Of a DNA stretch of 64,000 nt, positions 57,428-64,000 are shown one piece after another (positions within the stretch are counted from its first letter, which is position 1; every line of letters begins with the position of its first letter). The notes under the pieces were generated by a model that was not told the DNA's origin, made no database searches, and saw nothing but the letters and a program-made list of their open reading frames with translations. The translations under genes were made by a program, and so were the position numbers. The stretch is from Candidatus Cardinium hertigii (GTDB lineage Bacteria; Bacteroidota; Bacteroidia; Cytophagales; Amoebophilaceae), in NCBI RefSeq assembly GCF_003176915.1, contig NZ_CP029619.1, forward strand, positions 434,001 to 498,000, in the 5' to 3' direction.

Positions 57428-58597
57428 ATGTATCCAGTAACTATTTATCGATTGGTTGGTATTGCATTCAAATGGCTATTTTGTATAGGGATCCTATTAA
57501 GCCAAACGTTTCATTACAGTCAGGCAGCCTTAGAAAAGATGCACGCTCCCCCTACTTCTCCTCCGCCTCAACAGCTTATATTGGCTATTGAATCAAACGA
57601 TGTACAAAAGGCAGCTGCCTTGATAGGTGACCGTCAAAATATTAATGACACAGATTTTTTTGGGTATAGTCCTTTGCATTACGCTGTTAAACGCGGTAAG
57701 GTTCCCATTGTTTCTCTACTCATTAAAGCAAAAGCGCTATTAAACCAAGTGAGTATACAGCATGGCAATACACCGCTGCTATTAGCTATTGAAACAGGGC
57801 ATAAAAAAATTACTTCCCTTTTGCTAACTGCTGGTGCAGATACAACAATAAAGAATCATTTGGGATATAACGCCTTACATCTGGCTATTCAACACAAAAG
57901 AGAAGACCTTGTACAGCTCCTGCTAGAAGCAGCTGCTCCCTATAATAGCTGTACCCCAGAAGGCTATACTCCTTTGCTCTTGGCCATCCAAGCGGGCAGT
58001 ATCCCTATGATACAGCAATTAGTAAAACGCAATAATATTACTGATTTTCAAGATAAAAATGGATATAATGCTTTGCATTGGGCTATCAAAAAGCAGGCCA
58101 AAGCTATTTTTACCATACTGGTGCAATCGGGCAAATTCAATGTGCAGGCAGTAAGTCAAAAGGGGGAAACCCCTCTGCATCTTATAGCAGCCAACCGGAA
58201 TATACATCCATCGTTTTTAAAGCAGCTGTTATCTGTTTCCGTCTTACAAGTAAATGCAACGGATGCAGCAGGGAGTACGCCTTTGCATTATGCAGCAGCT
58301 GCCAATCATTTTAAAGCTGTGCAAGGTTTAGTAAAACATGCCAACATACAGGTAAACCAGCAGAACCATGCAGGCCAAACAGCATTACATTATGCCGTAG
58401 CCAACAACCATGTAGCTATGGTTAAGCAGCTATTAACGCGTGTTGGTAGTGCGGTTTCATTAGCGAATAAAAAAGGGATAACACCCATAGAATGGGCTAT
58501 GCGTCATAAGTATACTAAAATTTACAGGCTATTATTGGCACATATCAGTTTTATAGAAAGCGAAGAAATGGTAGATACAGACAGTTACGCGCAGTAA
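57428..58597 (+). CDS. ankyrin-repeat protein with N-terminal signal
   Basis: About 389 residues from the ATG at 57428; a TTG at 57425 would add one. A hydrophobic N-terminus ([20 protein letters not shown]) looks like a signal peptide or membrane anchor. About nine ankyrin repeats follow from residue 45 to 375, for example [60 protein letters not shown] and [20 protein letters not shown]. Ankyrin proteins are abundant in Amoebophilaceae and often act inside host cells. Export with this leader is an inference. It is 31 bp upstream of glyA in the same direction. Confidence 0.9.
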   Translation: MYPVTIYRLVGIAFKWLFCIGILLSQTFHYSQAALEKMHAPPTSPPPQQLILAIESNDVQKAAALIGDRQNINDTDFFGYSPLHYAVKRGKVPIVSLLIKAKALLNQVSIQHGNTPLLLAIETGHKKITSLLLTAGADTTIKNHLGYNALHLAIQHKREDLVQLLLEAAAPYNSCTPEGYTPLLLAIQAGSIPMIQQLVKRNNITDFQDKNGYNALHWAIKKQAKAIFTILVQSGKFNVQAVSQKGETPLHLIAANRNIHPSFLKQLLSVSVLQVNATDAAGSTPLHYAAAANHFKAVQGLVKHANIQVNQQNHAGQTALHYAVANNHVAMVKQLLTRVGSAVSLANKKGITPIEWAMRHKYTKIYRLLLAHISFIESEEMVDTDSYAQ

Positions 58598-58628
58598 CAC
58601 AGCTGTTAAGGTTCCCTCAATAAATGAT

Positions 58629-59924
58629 ATGATGCAACCAGATCCCACTGTTCCTTTATTGATAGAGAAAGAAAAAAAACGTCAAGAATCGACGTTAACG
58701 CTGATTGCGTCTGAAAATTTTGTTTCTGCACAGGTAGCTGCTGCTACGGGTAGCCTACTGACCAACAAATATGCAGAAGGGCTACCGGGGAAACGTTACT
58801 ATGGCGGATGCCACATCATAGATGAGATAGAATCATTGGCTATTGAACGTGCTAAAAGCTTATTTAAAGTGGCATGGGCAAATGTGCAGCCGCATTCTGG
58901 TTCTCAAGCTAATGCTGCATTAATGATGGCTGTTTTAAAACCTGGCGATAAGATTTTAGGCTTTAATTTGGCACATGGAGGCCATTTAACCCATGGCTCC
59001 CCTGTGAATTTTTCCGGTAGATTATACCAGGCTTCTTTCTATGGTGTAAATCCAGATACAGGTTATATTGATTGGGAATCAGTAGCTAAAAAAGCAAAAA
59101 AAGAAAGACCTGCTATTATTATTTGTGGTGCGTCTGCCTATAGTCGCGATTGGGATTATATACAATTGCGTGCTATTGCAGATGAAGTAGCTGCTTTCTT
59201 ATGGGCAGATATTTCCCATCCTGCGGGACTTATCAGTCAAGGATTGTTAAATGATCCTTTTCCTTATTGCCATTTTGTAACTACTACGACCCATAAAACC
59301 CTTCGGGGACCTAGGGGGGGACTGCTATTAATGGGACAAGATTTCGATAATCCCTTCGGTAAAACCAATAGAAATGGACTATTACATAAGATGTCTGCCT
59401 TACTGGATGCTGCTGTTTTTCCTGGTACACAGGGTGGACCATTAGAGCATAGTATAGCAGCTAAAGCCGTTGCCTTTTATGAGGCCATGACGCATAGCTT
59501 TAAGTGTTATGCTAGGCAGGTACAAAAAAATGCCCACGTTATGGCACAAGCCTTCCTAGATGAAGGGTATAGTATTCTATCAGGTGGAACGGATAACCAT
59601 TTGTTGTTGCTCGATCTCTACAAACAAAATATTACAGGTAAACAAGCTGAAACGGTTTTAGAACAAGCGGATATTATTACCAATAGAAATTTGGTTCCCT
59701 TTGATAAAAATACCCCTCAAGTTACATCCGGTATTCGCTTGGGAACAGCTGCTGTTACTACCAGAGGCTTGAAAGAAAAAGATATGCTGTTGATAGTGGA
59801 ATGGATAGACTATCTGCTTAAAAATAAAGACAAAGATTCCCAGATTAAGAAAGTAAAGCAAATGGTTAATGCCTATATGTGCCGCTTCCCGTTGACTACT
59901 GTGGATGGCTCCGTTACTGAGTAA
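58629..59924 (+). CDS. glyA: serine hydroxymethyltransferase
   Basis: The 431-residue PLP enzyme converts serine and tetrahydrofolate to glycine and methylene-tetrahydrofolate. Motifs: [39 protein letters not shown] at residues 18-56; [27 protein letters not shown]; the PLP-binding lysine in [20 protein letters not shown]; and [20 protein letters not shown]. Length is normal. The preceding ankyrin gene is 31 bp away, so read-through is likely. Confidence 0.97.
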   Translation: MMQPDPTVPLLIEKEKKRQESTLTLIASENFVSAQVAAATGSLLTNKYAEGLPGKRYYGGCHIIDEIESLAIERAKSLFKVAWANVQPHSGSQANAALMMAVLKPGDKILGFNLAHGGHLTHGSPVNFSGRLYQASFYGVNPDTGYIDWESVAKKAKKERPAIIICGASAYSRDWDYIQLRAIADEVAAFLWADISHPAGLISQGLLNDPFPYCHFVTTTTHKTLRGPRGGLLLMGQDFDNPFGKTNRNGLLHKMSALLDAAVFPGTQGGPLEHSIAAKAVAFYEAMTHSFKCYARQVQKNAHVMAQAFLDEGYSILSGGTDNHLLLLDLYKQNITGKQAETVLEQADIITNRNLVPFDKNTPQVTSGIRLGTAAVTTRGLKEKDMLLIVEWIDYLLKNKDKDSQIKKVKQMVNAYMCRFPLTTVDGSVTE

Positions 59925-59968
59925 GGGGAGCCTAGCTACCTTGATGCTTTTCTTATGTCTTATGCTAT

Positions 59969-60286
59969 TTAAAATTTAATTGTTGCGGCTAATGTTTTTG
60001 CCCCCTCAGATCCAATTGCATTGTATGCTAGGTCAATAGTTGTAATAGAAAAGTTCCTTTCTGCTGGATGAGTGAGAAAACCTGCATGCTTACTTTTAAG
60101 TAACTGGGGTTTCTTAAAGCACTTTTTATAATAACGAATCAACTTTTCTTCTGTATATTCTTCCGTGGATTTAGCAGTAATCCGTAACTTCTTACTTATA
60201 GTTTTAGTTCTATTTGTATACTTTGTATACTGAATTACTTCACAAAGTAATTCAGGCCATATTCTGCCTATCCATTTGACAAGCAA
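59969..60286 (-). pseudogene. fragment of an LRR protein
   Basis: The 105-codon minus-strand frame has a charged N-terminal part (VKWIGRIWPELLCEVIQYTK). It ends in one ribonuclease-inhibitor-type leucine-rich repeat: ITTIDLAYNAIGSEGAKTLA, then ATIKF and a stop. Functional LRR proteins have many such units, so this is probably the beginning of a larger gene cut off after one repeat. Ankyrin- and LRR-containing proteins are typical host-interaction families in this clade. The upstream start region looks intact, but the product would be minimal. Confidence 0.45.
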
Positions 60287-60891
60287 CCACTCTACCGGTT
60301 AATAGCAATAACCTTACTACTATTGTATTAACATTGCTTTGCATAACGGTAGATTTACATCTGAACAATTTATTTTGACTACGTCAGATCCTCTACTGCT
60401 TGTATGGCATAATCTCGTTACCTTTCTTTCAAATCGTCATTATCTTAAGTAAAATTGCTAGTCTTTCAGGTTTAACTGTAATTAATTAAATATTTTTAAT
60501 TATCCAACAAAAAATATAGGAATCAGTTGTATAACCTATCCTTTTCTGTCACAAGATTTTATATCCATTTGTAGCAAATAGATTGTTCATAGCAGCACGA
60601 CTGCTTTCCTAATACAAATGAACAAAATGATGGCGAACAAGTTGCTTCTCTAAATCTGGTATACCTTAAAAAATAAATCAAATCATTGATTTAATTATTC
60701 AGGGAAAGACTGATGTGAACCAGTAAAATAAACGTGACGAACCTCCATAGCATTATCAACGATGCATCTTTTGGAACATTATTTTGAATACGTTCTAGGC
60801 AAACGTATTCTTCTTTCATTAACTTTTCTAAAAGATTTACAAAAGGATGTAATAAATTAATAGCAAGCAGTAACTCTAAAAGAGAAGTGCA
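60287..60891. other. 605-bp stretch with worn sequence, no gene
   Basis: No frame of convincing coding character is present. Minus-strand bits such as GIPDLEKQLVRHHFVHLY (near 60625-60670) and a run ending in HISLSLNN (near 60700-60800) look like fragments of lost genes, which I do not recognise. AT content is high. Confidence 0.4.
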
Positions 60892-61014
60892 AAACTCCCT
60901 TTATATCTGGCGGAAAAAAAGGGCCATAAAGGCTGTATTACCACTTTAATTGAGAGGAACACCAATGTAAACTTAAGATATATAGATAAAAAGACTGCTA
61001 TAATAAAAAAATAA
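60892..61014 (+). pseudogene. IS30-type transposase fragment
   Basis: A 40-codon plus-strand frame reads KLPLYLAEKKGHKGCITTLI, then ERNTNVNLRYIDKKTAIIKK and a stop. The GHKGxxxTLxER pattern followed by xxxDKKTA matches the DDE core of IS30 transposases just after the first aspartate, where KGAxVTLVERK is usual. Only this core piece remains. It lies 143 bp upstream of the Rpn array. Confidence 0.45.
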
Positions 61015-61157
61015 ACATAAAAGTGCTGCTACGATTCTAAAAAACAAGCGGAGCAGCTAAGACACTCCCCCTTACATTCTATAGAAAACTATTATCTTAC
61101 AACATGTATTACGCTTATACAAGCTGTTGCTTTACGACTAAAGATATAGAATAAAGT

Positions 61158-62042
61158 ATGGAAAAAATTACGCCAAAAATAGATTTGGCCTTTAAAAAAA
61201 TATTTGGGGTAGAAGAAAATAAGGATCTATTGATTGCATTAATAAATGCTACTGTTTCTCCGGAGGATCAAGTGGTAGATCTTACCCTATTAAATCCCTA
61301 TAACCCAAAAAATTTTAGAAGTGATAAACTATCCATACTAGATGTGAAAGCCATAGGAGAAACAGGGAAAAGGTTTAATATAGAAATTCAAATTACAGAT
61401 GAAGCAGATTATGATAAACGCGCTTTATATTATTGGGCTAAGCTGTATACTGATCAATTAAAATCTTCTGAGACTTACTCCTCTTTAAACAAAGCAATAG
61501 GAATTCATATTCTTAATTTTATTTCTATAACAGATAGCAATAAGTATCATAATGTATTCCATATCAGAGAACAAGAGAGTGGACTGCCCTACTTTACTGA
61601 CCTGGAATTGCATACCATAGAGCTGATTAAGTTCAGTAACGATCCAAAGGAAGACCTAGAAACATTATTAAAAAAAATAAAGAATTCGTTAGACATTTGG
61701 ATAGCTTTTCTTACCCGACATGACTTACTCAACAAAGATAATTTGCCCCAACCGTTAAATAGCAACAGCTTAAAAAAGGCGTTGCATGTTTTAGATACGA
61801 TAAACTTCACTGCTGAGGAAAGAATGGCTTACGAAGATCGCTTGAAATGGTTAAGGATAGAAGCGAATACGCTAGAGAAAGCTAGAAACGAAGGTAAAGC
61901 AGAAGGTAAAGCAGAGGGAGAAATGGCAAAAGCCCTTTCTATAGCTAAGGCTATGCTTCAGCATGGTTACCCTATAGAAGCTATTACCTCACTAACTGGA
62001 TTATCTACAGAACAGATTAAGCAGATTACGCAATATTCCTAA
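61158..62042 (+). CDS. Rpn-family PD-(D/E)XK nuclease/transposase, array copy 1
   Basis: A 294-residue protein of the same family as 43808-44698. It opens with KIDLAFKKIFGVEENKDLLI. The nuclease core LSILDVKAIGETGKRFNIEI then EIQI carries the catalytic aspartate and the E-x-Q variant of the motif. A helical region (YDKRALYYWAKLYTDQLKSS) follows. The tail has only two GKAEGKAEGE units before AKALSIAKAMLQHGYPIEAI and a helix-turn-helix-like TSLTGLSTEQIKQITQYS. It has its own leader, so each copy may be expressed alone. Confidence 0.87.
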   Translation: MEKITPKIDLAFKKIFGVEENKDLLIALINATVSPEDQVVDLTLLNPYNPKNFRSDKLSILDVKAIGETGKRFNIEIQITDEADYDKRALYYWAKLYTDQLKSSETYSSLNKAIGIHILNFISITDSNKYHNVFHIREQESGLPYFTDLELHTIELIKFSNDPKEDLETLLKKIKNSLDIWIAFLTRHDLLNKDNLPQPLNSNSLKKALHVLDTINFTAEERMAYEDRLKWLRIEANTLEKARNEGKAEGKAEGEMAKALSIAKAMLQHGYPIEAITSLTGLSTEQIKQITQYS

Positions 62043-62295
62043 TGAAATACCAGCAATACTATAGACAGCATTGATGCATTGTAGCAAGCAGTCAGTAAGT
62101 ATTGTAAATATCCTCTTCCCTATCAAGCGAATCTTGCCAACCCAATAGAACGCATATTGTCCATTAAACGTACTAGCCATTGTAATGGCTAAACCATTTA
62201 GACACTCCCCTTACATTCTATAGAAAACTATTATCTTACAACATGTATTACGCTTATACAAGCTGTCGCTTTACAACTAAAAAATAGAATAAAGT

Positions 62296-63276
62296 ATGGA
62301 AAAAATTACGCCAAAAATAGATTTGGCCTTTAAAAAAATCTTTGGGGTAGAAGAAAATAAGGATCTATTGATTGCATTAATAAATGCTACTGTTTCTCCG
62401 GAGGATCAAGTGGTAGATCTTACCCTATTAAATCCCTATAACCCAAAAAATTTTAGAAGTGATAAACTATCCATACTAGATGTGAAAGCCATAGGAGAAA
62501 CAGGGAAAAGGTTTAATATAGAAATTCAAATTACAGATGAAGCAGATTATGATAAACGCGCTTTATATTATTGGGCTAAGCTGTATACTGATCAATTAAA
62601 ATCTTCTGAGACTTACTCCTCTTTAAACAAAGCAATAGGAATTCATATTCTTAATTTTATTTCTATAACAGATAGCAATAAGTATCATAATGTATTCCAT
62701 ATCAGAGAACAAGAGAGTGGACTGCCCTACTTTACCGATCTGGAATTGCATACCATAGAGCTGATTAAGTTCAGTAACGATCCAAAGGAAAACCTAGAAA
62801 CATTATTAAAAAAAATAAAGAATTCGTTAGACATTTGGATAGCTTTTCTTACCCGACATGACTTACTCAACAAAGATAATTTGCCCCAACCGTTAAATAG
62901 CAACAGCTTAAAAAAGGCGTTGCATGTTTTAGATACGATAAACTTCACTGCTGAGGAAAGAATGGCTTATGAAGATCGCTTGAAATGGTTAAGGATAGAA
63001 GCGAATACGCTAGAGAAAGCTAGAAACGAAGGTAAAGCAGAGGGTAAAGCAGAAGGTAAAGCAGAGGGTAAAGCAGAAGGTAAAGCAGAAGGCATACAAG
63101 AGGGTATACAAGAAGGCATACAAATAGGTCAAAAGAAAGGCAAGCTAGAGGGAGAAAGGGAAAAAGCCTTTTCTATAGCTAAGGCTATGCTTCAGCATGG
63201 TTACCCTATAGAAGCTATTACCTCACTAACTGGATTATCTACAGAACAGATTAAGCAGATTACGCAATATTCCTAA
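62296..63276 (+). CDS. Rpn-family PD-(D/E)XK nuclease/transposase, array copy 2
   Basis: The 326-residue protein is almost identical to copy 1 through residue 250 (one visible difference, DPKEN for DPKED). Its tail is expanded: GKAE is repeated about five times, then EGIQ three times, then IGQKKGKLEGERE, before the shared AFSIAKAMLQHGYPIEAITS ending. The expansion is in frame and encoded by a gaaggtaaagca-type 12-bp tandem at about 63030-63090. The variable tail could tune oligomer formation; that is inference. Confidence 0.88.
   Translation: MEKITPKIDLAFKKIFGVEENKDLLIALINATVSPEDQVVDLTLLNPYNPKNFRSDKLSILDVKAIGETGKRFNIEIQITDEADYDKRALYYWAKLYTDQLKSSETYSSLNKAIGIHILNFISITDSNKYHNVFHIREQESGLPYFTDLELHTIELIKFSNDPKENLETLLKKIKNSLDIWIAFLTRHDLLNKDNLPQPLNSNSLKKALHVLDTINFTAEERMAYEDRLKWLRIEANTLEKARNEGKAEGKAEGKAEGKAEGKAEGIQEGIQEGIQIGQKKGKLEGEREKAFSIAKAMLQHGYPIEAITSLTGLSTEQIKQITQYS
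63028..63123 (+). repeat. 12-bp minisatellite in the Rpn tail
   Basis: A tandem of gaaggtaaagca with g/a changes (gagggtaaagca) repeats about five times, followed by three gaaggcatacaa-type units. It encodes GKAE and GIQE repeats. In copy 1 the same site has only two units. The unit length is a multiple of three, so changes keep the frame. Confidence 0.85.
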
Positions 63277-63530
63277 TGAAATACCAGCAATACTATAGAC
63301 AGCATTGATGCATTGTAGCAAGCAGTCAGTAAGTATTGTAAATATCCTCTTCCCTATCAAGCGAATCTTGCCAACCCAATAGAACGCATATCGTCCATCA
63401 AACGTGCCAGCTATTGTAATGGCTGTACCATTTAGACACTCCGCTTACATTCTATAGAAAACTATTATCTTGCAGTGTGTATTACGCTTATACAAGCTGT
63501 CGCTTTACGACTAAAAAAATAGAACAAAGC

Positions 63531-64000
63531 ATGGAAAAAATTACGCCAAAAATAGATTTGGCCTTTAAAAAAATCTTTGGGGTAGAAGAAAATAAGGATC
63601 TATTGATTGCGTTAATAAATGCTACTGTTTCTCCGGAGGACCAAGTGGTAGATCTTACCCTATTAAATCCCTATAACCCAAAAAATTTTAGAAGTGATAA
63701 ACTATCTATACTAGATGTGAAAGCCATAGGAGAAACAGGGAAAAGGTTTAATATAGAAATTCAAATTACAGATGAAGCAGATTATGATAAACGCGCTTTA
63801 TATTATTGGGCTAAGCTGTATACTGATCAATTAAAATCTTCTGAGACTTACTCCTCTTTAAACAAAGCAATAGGAATTCATATTCTTAATTTTATTTCTA
63901 TAACAGATAGCAATAAGTATCATAATGTATTCCATATCAGAGAACAAGAGAGTGGACTGCCCTACTTTACCGATCTGGAATTGCATACCATAGAGCTGAT
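63531..64000 (+). CDS. Rpn-family protein, array copy 3 (cut by window end)
   Basis: The frame starts at ATG 63531 and stays open to the end of the window (156 codons). The translated part is the same as copies 1 and 2 over the opening motif, the nuclease core and the start of the helical region, with only silent changes that I noticed. The leader differs by a few bases (for example gcttacattc for ccttacattc). The C-terminus and any further copies are outside the window. Confidence 0.9.
   Translation, partial: MEKITPKIDLAFKKIFGVEENKDLLIALINATVSPEDQVVDLTLLNPYNPKNFRSDKLSILDVKAIGETGKRFNIEIQITDEADYDKRALYYWAKLYTDQLKSSETYSSLNKAIGIHILNFISITDSNKYHNVFHIREQESGLPYFTDLELHTIEL

Larger units (their letters stand above)
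61061..64000 (+). repeat. tandem array of Rpn gene units
   Basis: Three direct units begin with the same gacact...cttacattctatagaaaac sequence at 61061, 62201 and 63435. Each has about 95 bp of leader, one Rpn gene and about 160 bp of trailer. Unit lengths are 1140 and 1234 bp; the third is cut by the window end. Identity between units is very high in genes and flanks. Nearly all the length difference comes from the repeat-rich C-terminal tail of the second gene. Confidence 0.95.

Overview
This window looks like the chromosome of an AT-rich, reduced, host-associated Bacteroidota bacterium. The best fit is an Amoebophilaceae endosymbiont such as Candidatus Cardinium. The assignment is an inference from gene content and style; no rRNA is present to confirm it. 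Supporting signs are Bacteroidota family proteins (DUF3822, PUR/DUF3276, a Porin_10-like porin, a short primary sigma factor, the rpsO-pnp-rpoD block), split atpBEFHAG genes without atpDC, ankyrin and LRR proteins, many dead insertion sequences, and Rpn-family (PD-(D/E)XK) gene copies.

Layout. Positions 0.4-5.7 kb hold a minus-strand F1Fo ATP synthase operon (atpB-E-F-H-A-G), with a 31-bp tandem repeat between atpH and atpA. Positions 5.9-10.6 kb carry a porin-like protein, ychF, a PUR-domain protein, a 2[4Fe-4S] ferredoxin and greA. A 1.4-kb gene-poor stretch with an IS481-type transposase remnant follows. Next comes a secreted-looking low-complexity protein with two PPxY motifs, then tRNA-Glu, an outer-membrane beta-barrel protein, tsaB and a DUF3822 gene. 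Positions 16.7-27.6 kb are housekeeping: gyrB, pth, hslV, the pyruvate dehydrogenase E2 gene, tilS, ileS and lpxD.

Positions 27.9-35.5 kb hold two full tandem copies, plus a truncated third, of a very unusual 1160-residue fusion. It joins a sodium:solute symporter to a degenerate histidine-kinase-like region and a SpoT-type (p)ppGpp hydrolase HD domain. Their C-terminal two thirds are nearly identical, while the transporter parts have diverged. Positions 35.5-47.3 kb are an accessory, IS-rich zone. It contains an ABC exporter, two CPBP-family membrane proteases in inverted orientation around a 0.4-kb inverted repeat, fragments of IS1634, IS256 and IS5 elements, an IS256 element split by an IS110 element whose left end folds like a bridge RNA, an Rpn gene, and a roughly 1.7-kb gene broken by frameshifts and stops.

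Positions 47.5-57.1 kb return to housekeeping on the minus strand: an EamA transporter, trxB, rpoD, pnp, rpsO, ffh, an M16 peptidase and a lipoprotein-like gene. A secreted ankyrin-repeat protein and glyA follow on the plus strand. The right end (60-64 kb) has LRR and IS30 fragments and a tandem array of at least three near-identical Rpn genes that runs off the window.

The core genes cover energy (ATP synthase, pyruvate dehydrogenase E2), translation and its quality control, transcription and protein export. The accessory genes point to host interaction (ankyrin, LRR, PPxY), exchange of solutes with the host, alarmone turnover tied to a membrane transporter, and continuing genome rearrangement.
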